From Streptomyces sp. SID8374 (GTDB lineage: Bacteria; Actinomycetota; Actinomycetes; Streptomycetales; Streptomycetaceae), in assembly GCF_009865135.1 (NCBI RefSeq), contig NZ_WWGH01000001.1:2356001-2420000 (forward strand): a stretch of 64,000 nt of DNA, written 5' to 3'. Of the stretch, positions 22,429 through 30,736 are shown one piece after another; the first letter of the stretch is position 1, and each line of letters starts with the position of its first letter. The position numbers and the translations under genes are program-made. A model generated the notes under the pieces. It did not search any database, was not told the origin of the DNA, and saw nothing but the letters and a program-made list of their open reading frames with translations.

Positions 22429-24051
22429 ATGCAGCAGGCACCGGTCCTGGCGAGCGCGGCCGATCCCGCCTCGGAGGCCTGGCAGGCCAACGAGGCGGCG
22501 CATCACGCGCTCTCCGACGAGCTGGCGGCACGGCTCGCCACGGCACGGCTGGGCGGGGGTGAGAAGGCGCGGGCCCGCCATGAGGCGCGCGGCAAGCTGC
22601 TCCCCCGGGACCGGGTGGACACCCTCCTCGACCCGGGTTCGCCGTTCCTGGAGCTGGCCCCCCTGGCGGCCAACGGGATGTACGGGGACCAGGCCCCGGC
22701 CGCCGGTGTCATCGCGGGGATCGGGCGGGTCTCGGGCCGGGAGTGCGTGATCGTCGCCAATGACGCGACCGTCAAGGGCGGCACGTACTACCCGATGACC
22801 GTGAAGAAGCATCTGCGCGCGCAGGAAGTGGCCCTGGAGAACCGTCTCCCCTGCCTCTACCTGGTCGACTCGGGCGGCGCCTTCCTCCCGATGCAGGACG
22901 AGGTGTTCCCCGACCGGGACCACTTCGGGCGGATCTTCTACAACCAGGCGCGCATGTCGGCGGCCGGGATTCCGCAGATCGCGGCGGTGCTGGGCTCCTG
23001 CACGGCGGGTGGGGCGTACGTCCCGGCGATGAGCGACGAGGCCGTGATCGTCCGCAACCAGGGCACGATCTTCCTCGGCGGCCCGCCCCTGGTGAAGGCC
23101 GCGACCGGCGAGGTCGTCACGGCGGAGGAGCTGGGCGGCGGCGAGGTCCACTCCCGGATCTCCGGCGTCACCGACCACCTCGCGGAGGACGACGCGCACG
23201 CCCTGCGGATCGTCCGCAACATCGTGGCGACCCTCCCGGACCGCGCCCCGCTCCCCTGGTCGGTGGAGCCGGCCGAGGAGCCGAAGGCCGACCCGGCGGG
23301 GCTGTACGGGGCGGTGCCGGTGGACTCCCGGACACCGTACGACGTACGCGAGGTGATCGCCCGGGTGGTGGACGGCTCGCGCTTCCAGGAGTTCAAGGCG
23401 GAGTACGGGCAGACGCTGATCACCGGCTTCGCCCGCATCCACGGCCACCCGGTGGGCATCGTCGCGAACAACGGCATCCTGTTCGCCGAGTCGGCCCAGA
23501 AGGGCGCGCACTTCATCGAGTTGTGCGACCAGCGCGGCATCCCGCTCGTCTTCCTCCAGAACATCTCCGGCTTCATGGTCGGCAAGGACTACGAGCACGG
23601 CGGCATCGCCAAGCACGGCGCGAAGATGGTCACGGCGGTCGCCACCACCCGTGTCCCGAAGCTGACGGTCGTGGTCGGCGGTTCGTACGGGGCGGGCAAC
23701 TACTCGATGTGCGGCCGGGCCTACTCGCCGCGCTTCCTGTGGATGTGGCCGAACGCCAAGATCTCCGTGATGGGCGGCGAGCAGGCGGCCTCCGTCCTGG
23801 CCACCGTCAAGCGCGACCAGCTCGGCGACGAGTGGAGCGCCGAGGACGAGGAGACGTTCAAGGCCCCGATCCGCGCCCAGTACGAGACCCAGGGCAACGC
23901 GTACTACGCCACCGCCCGGCTCTGGGACGACGGCGTGATCGACCCCGTGGACACCCGGCAGGTGCTGGGCCTCGCCCTCACGGCCTGCGCCAACGCCCCG
24001 CTGCCCCAGAAGGACCCGGCCGGTCCCGGCTTCGGCGTCTTCCGGATGTGA
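22429..24051 (+). CDS. accD1: Methylcrotonyl-CoA carboxylase carboxyltransferase (beta) subunit
   Basis: This 540-residue carboxyltransferase moves the carboxyl group from biotin to 3-methylcrotonyl-CoA in leucine catabolism. Diagnostic blocks are [36 protein letters not shown] (acyl-CoA pocket), [15 protein letters not shown] and [16 protein letters not shown]; these match methylcrotonyl-type rather than propionyl-type subunits. ATG 22429 is preferred to 22396 because a GGGGG tract precedes it and the upstream start would overlap the operator region. accA1 follows after 7 bases, and the downstream hmgL and acdH complete the pathway. The gene name follows S. coelicolor accD1. Confidence 0.85.
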   Translation: MQQAPVLASAADPASEAWQANEAAHHALSDELAARLATARLGGGEKARARHEARGKLLPRDRVDTLLDPGSPFLELAPLAANGMYGDQAPAAGVIAGIGRVSGRECVIVANDATVKGGTYYPMTVKKHLRAQEVALENRLPCLYLVDSGGAFLPMQDEVFPDRDHFGRIFYNQARMSAAGIPQIAAVLGSCTAGGAYVPAMSDEAVIVRNQGTIFLGGPPLVKAATGEVVTAEELGGGEVHSRISGVTDHLAEDDAHALRIVRNIVATLPDRAPLPWSVEPAEEPKADPAGLYGAVPVDSRTPYDVREVIARVVDGSRFQEFKAEYGQTLITGFARIHGHPVGIVANNGILFAESAQKGAHFIELCDQRGIPLVFLQNISGFMVGKDYEHGGIAKHGAKMVTAVATTRVPKLTVVVGGSYGAGNYSMCGRAYSPRFLWMWPNAKISVMGGEQAASVLATVKRDQLGDEWSAEDEETFKAPIRAQYETQGNAYYATARLWDDGVIDPVDTRQVLGLALTACANAPLPQKDPAGPGFGVFRM

Positions 24052-24058
24052 GGAACAG

Positions 24059-26005
24059 ATGACGACGATGTTCGACACCGTGCTGGTCGCCAACCGCGGC
24101 GAGATCGCCGTCCGGGTGATCCGGACCCTGCGCGAGCTGGGGGTGCGCTCGGTCGCGGTCTTCAGCGACGCGGACGCGGACGCCCGGCACGTACGGGAGG
24201 CGGACACGGCGGTACGGATCGGCCCGCCGCCGGCCGCCGAGAGCTACCTGAACGTGCCGGCGCTCCTCGAAGCGGCCCGCCGCACAGGAGCGCAGGCGGT
24301 CCACCCGGGCTACGGATTCCTGGCGGAGAACGCCGAGTTCGCGCAGGCATGCACGGACGCGGGCCTGGTCTTCATCGGCCCGCCCGCCTCCGCGATCTCC
24401 CTGATGGGCGACAAGATCCGGGCCAAGGAGACGGTCGCGGCGGCCGGGGTCCCGGTCGTGCCCGGCTCCTCCGGCAGCGGCCTCACGGATGCCCAACTGG
24501 AGGAATCAGCACGGCAGATCGGCACCCCGGTGCTCCTCAAGCCCTCGGCGGGCGGCGGCGGCAAGGGCATGCGGCTGGTCCGGGACGCGGCGGTGCTGGC
24601 GGAGGAGATCGCGGCGGCGAGGCGCGAGGCCCGGTCCTCCTTCGGCGACGACACGTTGCTGGTGGAGCGGTGGATCGACCGCCCGCGCCACATCGAGATC
24701 CAGGTGCTGGCCGACGCCCACGGCAACGTGGTCCACCTCGGCGAGCGCGAGTGCTCGCTCCAGCGCCGCCACCAGAAGATCATCGAGGAGGCGCCGAGCG
24801 TCCTCCTCGACGAGGAGACCCGGGCCGCGATGGGCGAGGCGGCCGTGCAGGCGGCGCGCAGCTGCGGGTATGTCGGCGCGGGGACGGTGGAGTTCATCGT
24901 CCCGGGCAACGACCCGGCCTCGTACTACTTCATGGAGATGAACACCCGCCTCCAGGTGGAGCACCCGGTCACCGAGCTGATCACCGGCCTGGACCTGGTG
25001 GAGTGGCAGCTGCGGGTGGCGTCGGGCGAGCAACTCCCGTACGCACAGCAGGACATCCGCCTCGACGGCTGGGCGATCGAGGCCCGCGTCTACGCCGAGG
25101 ACCCCTCCCGCGGCTTTCTGCCCTCCGGCGGTACGGTGCTGGCGCTGCGCGAGCCGCAGGGCGGCGGGGTGCGGACGGACTCGGGGCTCAGCGAGGGCGT
25201 GCCGGTGGGCAGCCTGTACGACCCGATGCTGTCGAAGGTCATCGCGTACGGCCCCGACCGCGCGACCGCCATCCGCAAACTGCGGGCGGCCCTCGCGGAC
25301 ACGGTGATCCTGGGCGTCCCGACCAACGCGGGCTTCCTGCGCCGCCTGCTGGCCCACCCGGACGTGGTCTCGGGCAACCTGGACACGGGGCTGGTGGAGC
25401 GCGAGGCGGAGGGCCTGGTGCCGGACGGGGTTCCGGACGAGGTGTACGCGGCGGCCGCGGCGGTGCGGCGGGAGGCGCTGGAGCCCCGGCCGGACGCGGA
25501 GGGGTGGACGGACCCGTTCTCGGTGCCGAGCGGATGGCGTACGGGAGGTGTGCGGGCACCGCTGGCGTTCCCGCTGCGGGTGTCGGGCGCGGACCCGGTG
25601 ACGTACGAGGCTCCGGCGGAGGCCGTGGTGACACCCGACCGGGTCACGGTCGAACTCGACGGCGCGGTAGGGCACTTCCACCGCTCCGGCGACTGGCTCG
25701 GCCGGGACGGCGACACCTGGCACGTCCAGGACCACGACCCGGTGGAGGCGTCCCTGAGCGGGGCGGGCCGGGGCGGGGCGGACACGCTGGCGGCCCCGAT
25801 GCCGGGGACGGTCACGGTGGTGAAGGTGGCCGTCGGGGACGAGGTCGAGGCAGGTCAGAGCCTGCTCGTGGTGGAGGCGATGAAGATGGAGCACGTGATC
25901 TCCGCGCCGCACGCGGGGACGGTGACCGAGCTGGACGTCACGGCGGGCGCGACGGTGGCGATGGACCAGATCCTGGCGGTAGTCGCTCCTCGGGAGGACT
26001 CATGA
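24059..26005 (+). CDS. accA1: Methylcrotonyl-CoA carboxylase biotin carboxylase/BCCP (alpha) subunit
   Basis: This 648-residue subunit fuses a biotin carboxylase (ATP-grasp; [12 protein letters not shown] nucleotide loop, [15 protein letters not shown] near the active site) to a C-terminal biotin carrier domain with the biotinylated Lys in VEAMKMEH (about residue 609). It carboxylates biotin for the AccD1 partner. The middle region (about residues 450-575) is the variable linker/BT part. It starts 7 bases after accD1 and ends with an ATGA overlap into hmgL, so translation of these genes is likely coupled. No sign of disruption. Confidence 0.9.
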   Translation: MTTMFDTVLVANRGEIAVRVIRTLRELGVRSVAVFSDADADARHVREADTAVRIGPPPAAESYLNVPALLEAARRTGAQAVHPGYGFLAENAEFAQACTDAGLVFIGPPASAISLMGDKIRAKETVAAAGVPVVPGSSGSGLTDAQLEESARQIGTPVLLKPSAGGGGKGMRLVRDAAVLAEEIAAARREARSSFGDDTLLVERWIDRPRHIEIQVLADAHGNVVHLGERECSLQRRHQKIIEEAPSVLLDEETRAAMGEAAVQAARSCGYVGAGTVEFIVPGNDPASYYFMEMNTRLQVEHPVTELITGLDLVEWQLRVASGEQLPYAQQDIRLDGWAIEARVYAEDPSRGFLPSGGTVLALREPQGGGVRTDSGLSEGVPVGSLYDPMLSKVIAYGPDRATAIRKLRAALADTVILGVPTNAGFLRRLLAHPDVVSGNLDTGLVEREAEGLVPDGVPDEVYAAAAAVRREALEPRPDAEGWTDPFSVPSGWRTGGVRAPLAFPLRVSGADPVTYEAPAEAVVTPDRVTVELDGAVGHFHRSGDWLGRDGDTWHVQDHDPVEASLSGAGRGGADTLAAPMPGTVTVVKVAVGDEVEAGQSLLVVEAMKMEHVISAPHAGTVTELDVTAGATVAMDQILAVVAPREDS

Positions 26006-26967
26006 CCACGCTCCCCATGAAGGTCCCGGCGCCCGGTCTGCCGGCCCGGGTGCGCATCCACGAAGTGGGGGCGCGGGACGGGCTCCAGAACGAGAAGGAG
26101 ACCGTACCGACGCCGGTGAAGGCGGAGTTCATCCGCCGGCTGGCCGTGGCGGGTCTGACGACCATCGAGGCGACGAGCTTCGTGCACCCGAAGTGGGTGC
26201 CCCAACTGGCGGACGCCGAGGAGCTGTTCCCGCTCCTGGGCGAGGTCGCCGACATCGGCGACGTATCCCTGCCGGTCCTTGTACCGAACGAACGCGGCCT
26301 GGACCGGGCGCTGGCGCTCGGGGCCAAGTCGATCGCGGTGTTCGGCTCGGCCACGGAGACGTTCGCGGCCCGCAACCTGAACCGCACGGTCGACGAATCG
26401 CTGGCCATGTTCGAACCGGTGGTGGCCCGCGCGAAGGCGGAGAAGGTGCACGTGCGCGGGTACCTGTCGATGTGCTTCGGCGACCCGTGGGAGGGCGCGG
26501 TCCCCATCGCCCAGGTGGTCAGGGTCGCGAAGGCGCTGATGGACCTGGGCTGCGACGAGCTGTCGCTGGGCGACACGATCGGGGTGGCGACGCCGGGCCA
26601 CGTAACGGCGCTGCTGACAGCGCTGAACGAAGCGGCGGTCCCCACCGCGTCGATCGGCGTCCACTTCCACGACACGTACGGCCAGGCGCTGTCCAACACC
26701 CTGGCCGCGCTCCAGCACGGCGTGAGCACGGTGGACGCCTCGGCGGGCGGCCTGGGCGGCTGCCCGTACGCGAAGAGCGCCACGGGCAATCTCGCCACCG
26801 AGGACCTGGTCTGGATGCTGGACGGCCTCGGCATCGAGACCGGCGTCGACCTGGACGCCCTGGTCGCCACCAGCGTCTGGCTGGCCGAACACCTGGGCCG
26901 ACCGAGCCCATCCCGCACGGTCCGCGCCCTGACCCCTCCCCCTTCTTCCCCCTCCCACAAGGAGTGA
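26002..26967 (+). CDS. hmgL: Hydroxymethylglutaryl-CoA lyase
   Basis: This 321-residue DRE-TIM metallolyase splits 3-hydroxy-3-methylglutaryl-CoA to acetoacetate and acetyl-CoA, the last step of leucine breakdown. The signature blocks are [13 protein letters not shown] (metal-binding Asp), [26 protein letters not shown] (metal His pair) and [19 protein letters not shown] containing the active-site Cys loop. It overlaps accA1 by four bases. acdH follows after 8 bases with GGAG in the spacer. The C-terminus ends in a short Pro/Ser tail. Confidence 0.95.
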   Translation: MTTLPMKVPAPGLPARVRIHEVGARDGLQNEKETVPTPVKAEFIRRLAVAGLTTIEATSFVHPKWVPQLADAEELFPLLGEVADIGDVSLPVLVPNERGLDRALALGAKSIAVFGSATETFAARNLNRTVDESLAMFEPVVARAKAEKVHVRGYLSMCFGDPWEGAVPIAQVVRVAKALMDLGCDELSLGDTIGVATPGHVTALLTALNEAAVPTASIGVHFHDTYGQALSNTLAALQHGVSTVDASAGGLGGCPYAKSATGNLATEDLVWMLDGLGIETGVDLDALVATSVWLAEHLGRPSPSRTVRALTPPPSSPSHKE

Positions 26968-26975
26968 GTGACCCC

Positions 26976-28142
26976 ATGTCCCTGGACCACCGGCTGACCG
27001 CCGAGCACGAGGAACTGCGCCGCACGGTCGAGGAGTTCGCGCACGACGTGGTCGCGCCGAAGATCGGCGACTTCTACGAGCGCCATGAATTCCCGTACGA
27101 GATCGTGCGCGAGATGGGCCGGATGGGCCTGTTCGGGCTGCCGTTCCCGGAGGAGTACGGCGGCATGGGCGGCGACTACCTCGCGCTCGGGATCGCCCTG
27201 GAGGAGCTGGCCCGGGTCGACTCGTCGGTGGCGATCACCCTGGAGGCCGGGGTCTCGCTGGGCGCGATGCCGCTCCATCTCTTCGGCACGGAGGAGCAGA
27301 AGCGGCAGTGGCTGCCGAAGCTGTGTGCGGGCGAGGCGCTGGGCGCGTTCGGCCTGACCGAGCCGGACGGCGGGTCGGACGCGGGCGGTACACGGACGAC
27401 GGCGGTGCTGGACGAGGCGACGAACGAGTGGGTGATCAACGGCTCGAAGTGCTTCATCACCAACTCGGGTACGGACATCACCGATTTGGTCACGGTCACG
27501 GCGGTGACCGGCCGCAAGGAGGACGGCCGCCCGAGGATCTCCGCGATCATCGTCCCCTCCGGCACCCCCGGCTTCACGGTCGCGGCCCCGTACTCCAAGG
27601 TCGGCTGGAACGCCTCGGACACCCGCGAACTGTCCTTCGCCGACGTCCGCGTGCCTGCCGCCAACCTGTTGGGTGAGGAGGGCCGGGGCTACGCCCAGTT
27701 CCTGCGCATCCTGGACGAGGGCCGCGTCGCGATCTCCGCCCTGGCCACGGGCCTGGCACAGGGCTGCGTGGACGAGTCGGTGAAGTACGCGGCCGAGCGC
27801 CACGCGTTCGGCAAGCCGATCGGCGCGAACCAGGCGATCCAGTTCAAGATCGCCGACATGGAGATGCGCGCCCACATGGCCCGCGTGGGCTGGCGCGACG
27901 CCGCCTCCCGTCTAGTGGCGGGCGAACCGTTCAAGAAGGAGGCGGCGATCGCGAAGCTGTACTCCTCCACGGTCGCGGTGGACAACGCCCGCGAGGCGAC
28001 GCAGATCCACGGCGGGTACGGCTTCATGAACGAGTACCCGGTGGCGCGGATGTGGCGCGACTCGAAGATCCTGGAGATCGGCGAGGGGACGTCGGAGGTC
28101 CAGCGGATGCTGATCGCGCGGGAGTTGGGGCTGCCGGGCTGA
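26976..28142 (+). CDS. acdH: Acyl-CoA dehydrogenase of the leucine operon (AcdH type)
   Basis: This 388-residue acyl-CoA dehydrogenase probably oxidises isovaleryl-CoA (or related short branched acyl-CoA) to feed AccD1/AccA1. Family blocks are EEYGGMGGDYLALGIALEEL, FGLTEPDGGSDAGGTRTTA (FAD/substrate), SKCFITNSG, HAFGKPIGANQAIQFKIADM, THIGGYGF-like IHGGYGFMNEYPVARMWRDS and EIGEGTSEVQRML. ATG 26976 has GGAG at 26961-26964 and follows hmgL by 8 bases. A 12-base-pair hairpin at 28175-28203 should end the operon. The name follows S. coelicolor acdH. Confidence 0.9.
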   Translation: MSLDHRLTAEHEELRRTVEEFAHDVVAPKIGDFYERHEFPYEIVREMGRMGLFGLPFPEEYGGMGGDYLALGIALEELARVDSSVAITLEAGVSLGAMPLHLFGTEEQKRQWLPKLCAGEALGAFGLTEPDGGSDAGGTRTTAVLDEATNEWVINGSKCFITNSGTDITDLVTVTAVTGRKEDGRPRISAIIVPSGTPGFTVAAPYSKVGWNASDTRELSFADVRVPAANLLGEEGRGYAQFLRILDEGRVAISALATGLAQGCVDESVKYAAERHAFGKPIGANQAIQFKIADMEMRAHMARVGWRDAASRLVAGEPFKKEAAIAKLYSSTVAVDNAREATQIHGGYGFMNEYPVARMWRDSKILEIGEGTSEVQRMLIARELGLPG

Positions 28143-28174
28143 TCCGCACCACCTGCTGATGCCCTGACCGCCCC

Positions 28175-28203
28175 GGTCGCCGTGAGCTGCTCTCACGGCG
28201 ACC
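28175..28203. terminator. Terminator of the accD1-acdH operon
   Basis: GGTCGCCGTGAG (28175-28186) pairs with CTCACGGCGACC (28192-28203) around the loop CTGCT, 33 bases after the acdH stop. Confidence 0.7.
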
Positions 28204-28269
28204 ACCACGCCCCCGCCCTGCTCGGTCATCAAAGGGCTCGGCAGCCATGACCTGGGGGGTGGCCGACAT

Positions 28270-28609
28270 CCGCTTCTCCCGGGCCGGCCGTCCTCGACGC
28301 GGCCGGTGTGGAGGTGGACTCCGTACTGCTGGTCAGCAAGCCGTACGAGGAGAGGCGCGCTTACGCCACGGCCCGCAAGCTGTGGCCGGGGGTCGGCATC
28401 GTGAGTGCTTCGGGTCCGATGACGTTCGAGGAGTACGTGGCCCCGATCGGGGACGACCGGAGGGCCTCGACATGCTCGTCGGTGCCCTGCAACGGCTGCT
28501 CGTCCACCCGGCTCAGGGCTTCTTGATCGAACAGCCCGTCCCGGACGAGGTGGCGGCGGCGTACGAGCGGCTGGTCGGGGCCGGGTTCACCAGCAGGTTG
28601 ATCCCGTAG
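28270..28609 (+). pseudogene. YdcF-like (DUF218) gene remnant, frameshifted
   Basis: One frame encodes VDSVLLVSKPYEERRAYATA and FEEYVAPIGDD (to about 28460). A second frame continues LDMLVGALQRLL and FLIEQPVPDEVAAAYERLVG to the stop at 28609. Together these are the C-terminal half of a YdcF/ElyC/SanA-like DUF218 protein. The N-terminal half, including the first DxxxxxG motif, is missing, and the frame changes near 28460-28475. I regard it as a dead fragment. A small hairpin (28613-28621 with 28625-28633) follows it. Confidence 0.6.
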
Positions 28610-28697
28610 GGCTGGAGCCCGTCGGGCTCCAGCGTGACCACCGCGTCCGCTGGCCATGGGGGCGGCCGCGACACGGCGTTCGGGGGTGGGCGTGCGG

Positions 28698-29846
28698 TCA
28701 GCGGGCGCCGGCATGGCCGGGGTCGAAGGTTTCGTCGGCCAGCAGGTCGGCGGCGGCGCCGTCCAGCAAGGTCTGCATCTCGTTCGAACGGGGCAGCATC
28801 GTCTTCTCGTAGGCGCGGATGGCGTCGGCGATGCTGTCGTGGCCGACGACGGCGAGGGCGAGTTCGGCGGCGTCGAGCATGGCGAGGTTGACGCCGACGC
28901 CGAGCGGGGGCATGAGGTGTGCGGCGTCGCCGAGCAGGGTGACGGTGGGGTTGGTCTCCCAGGTGTGGGGAACGGGCAGGGCGTAGAGGGGGCGGTCGAT
29001 GTACGGGCCGTCGTTCTCGGCGATCAGGCGGAGGAGGCCCGGCGCCCAGTCGCGGTAGCGGTTGAGGAGCAGGGCGCGGATGCCGTCGGTGTCCTGGCCG
29101 GTGAGACCCGCCCGGGCGAGCCAGTCTGCGGAGTCGGCCACGATGATGTAGACGCGGATGTGGCCGCCGCTGTTGCGCTGGGCGAACAGGCAGCGTTCAC
29201 CGTCGGCCGCCATGGCGCTTCCCTGCCCGACGAGGTCCGCGATGGCGCGGTGCCGGGTCTCGACGTCGTCGAACCGGGCTTCGAGGTAGTTGATGCCGAT
29301 GTGCTGAGGCGTGGCGTCCGAGAGGACGCGTCGGACCTTGGACCAGGCACCGTCGGCGCCGATGACGAGGTCGGCTTCGACGACGGTGCCGTCGGCGAAG
29401 TGGAGCCGGCGGGGGCCGTCGGCGGGGCCTTCGACGCTGTTGAGGGTGTGGTTCCAGCGGACGGTGCCGGGGGCGAGGGAGCCCAGCAGAAGGTCGCGCA
29501 GCTGGCCGCGGTCGATCTCGGGGGCGGAGAACTGGCCCTCGGTGGGGCGCCGGTGGAAGCGGATCGCGGCGTCGGCCGCGTGGAACTGGCGCATCTCCTG
29601 GCCCTCGGGGCGGGCGAGACGCGTGAACTCCTCCATCAGCCCCGCTTCTTCGAGCGCGAGCTGGCCGTCATCGGGGTGGAGGTCCAGGGTGCCGCCTTGG
29701 TTGCGGTCGTCGGGGCCGGAGGCGCGGTCGTGGACGGTCGCGGGGATGCCGTGGACCTGGAGGATGCGCGCACAGGTCAGGCCGCCGGGACCGGCGCCGA
29801 TGATGGCGATGCGGGGTGTGGGTGTGGGTGTGGGTGTGGTGGGCAT
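28698..29846 (-). CDS. FAD-dependent monooxygenase (TetX/PHBH type)
   Basis: This 382-residue class A flavoprotein hydroxylase oxidises an aromatic or polycyclic substrate with NAD(P)H and oxygen. It has the FAD-binding GAGPGGLTCARIL near the N-terminus, the DGAWSKVR strand, and GDAAHLMPPLGVGVNLAM (FAD pyrophosphate site). It resembles TetX-like enzymes used in antibiotic modification or resistance. The N-terminus begins with six Thr-Pro pairs from a GGTGTG hexanucleotide repeat. ATG 29846 is supported by GGAGC upstream. It is divergent from a TetR gene (30007) across a palindrome-containing spacer, so it is probably inducible by its substrate. Confidence 0.85.
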   Translation of the reverse strand: MPTTPTPTPTPRIAIIGAGPGGLTCARILQVHGIPATVHDRASGPDDRNQGGTLDLHPDDGQLALEEAGLMEEFTRLARPEGQEMRQFHAADAAIRFHRRPTEGQFSAPEIDRGQLRDLLLGSLAPGTVRWNHTLNSVEGPADGPRRLHFADGTVVEADLVIGADGAWSKVRRVLSDATPQHIGINYLEARFDDVETRHRAIADLVGQGSAMAADGERCLFAQRNSGGHIRVYIIVADSADWLARAGLTGQDTDGIRALLLNRYRDWAPGLLRLIAENDGPYIDRPLYALPVPHTWETNPTVTLLGDAAHLMPPLGVGVNLAMLDAAELALAVVGHDSIADAIRAYEKTMLPRSNEMQTLLDGAAADLLADETFDPGHAGAR

Positions 29847-29944
29847 GGTGGTGCTCCGTTCCTGTGGCCCGGCAGGGGGGGCCGGACGGGATTGCGGGGA
29901 GGGGCGGCAGGCCTCTGGCGGCCGCTGAACCAGAAAAGCACAGC

Positions 29945-30006
29945 GATTCAATAAGTGCAACGAGTCAACTTTTTGAATCGGGCCACAAGTGTTGTAGGTT
30001 GCCTGT
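29945..30006. promoter_or_regulatory. Divergent promoter/operator between the monooxygenase and TetR genes
   Basis: Inverted GATTCA (29945-29950) and TGAATC (29974-29979) halves flank a central AGTCAACT stretch. On the plus strand TTGAAT (29973-29978), about 16 bases, then TAGGTT (near 29996) resembles a sigma-70-type promoter ending only a few bases before ATG 30007, so the TetR transcript may be leaderless. On the minus strand TTGACT lies at the expected side for the monooxygenase promoter. Confidence 0.5.
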
Positions 30007-30612
30007 ATGCACGCCGAGAGTGAGACCGCTCCCGCGCCGATGGGGCGCCGCGAGCGCAAGAAGGCGGCCACCCGCCAGGCCATCGCCGACGCCGCCCTGC
30101 GCCTGTTCCTGGAACGCGGTTACGACGAGGTCAGCCTCCGCGAGATCGCGGACGCCGCCGACGTGTCCACCACCACGCTCTTCAAGCACTTCTCGGGCAA
30201 GGAGGCCCTCGTCTTCGACCGGCAGGACGAGATGCGCATCCACCTTCTCGACGCCGTGCGCGAACGCCCCGAGGGCCGGACCATCCCGGCCGCCCTGTGC
30301 GAGCACGCCCTGCGGTACCGCCTGCGCGGCCCCCATGACGAGCCCGGCGGCGCGGCCTTCGTCGCCCTGGTCAACAGCACCCCGGCCCTGGTCGCCTACC
30401 AGCAGGCCGCATGGATGGACTACACGGCCGACCTGGCGGCGGCCATCGCGGAGGAGAGCGGCCTCGACGCCGACGACCCCGCCTGCACCGCGCTGGCCCA
30501 CTTCGCCCTCGAAGCACCGCACGCCTTCCGCGGACACCCGGACGGCGCCGAAGCCATCCGCCGCGCCTTCGCACTGCTGGAGAACGGCTGGCAGGGCACC
30601 GCGGAGGCGTGA
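30007..30612 (+). CDS. TetR-family regulator of the monooxygenase
   Basis: This 201-residue TetR repressor has the helix-turn-helix AIADAALRLFLERGYDEVSL, REIADAADVSTTTLFKHFSG and KEALVFDR, followed by a helical ligand domain. It is divergent from the FAD monooxygenase, with the operator between them. No ribosome binding site precedes ATG 30007, and the putative -10 ends just before it, so leaderless translation is likely. It probably senses the monooxygenase substrate (inference). A 17-base-pair hairpin shared with the GH92 gene follows. Confidence 0.85.
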   Translation: MHAESETAPAPMGRRERKKAATRQAIADAALRLFLERGYDEVSLREIADAADVSTTTLFKHFSGKEALVFDRQDEMRIHLLDAVRERPEGRTIPAALCEHALRYRLRGPHDEPGGAAFVALVNSTPALVAYQQAAWMDYTADLAAAIAEESGLDADDPACTALAHFALEAPHAFRGHPDGAEAIRRAFALLENGWQGTAEA

Positions 30613-30653
30613 CCCGCCCCCGCCCGGACCCGGATGTCGAATGATCCGCGAGA

Positions 30654-30704
30654 GGGGTGCGCCCGTCCGCACGCGGCAGGGCCGCAAGCGGACGGGCGCA
30701 CCCC
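30654..30704. terminator. Bidirectional terminator between TetR and GH92 genes
   Basis: A perfect 17-base stem (30654-30670 with 30688-30704) encloses a second small hairpin (GCGGC/GCCGC) in the loop. It sits between two convergent genes and could end both. Confidence 0.75.
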
Positions 30705-30736
30705 CCGGGGGACTGTCCCTTACCGAGCCCCGCCGC

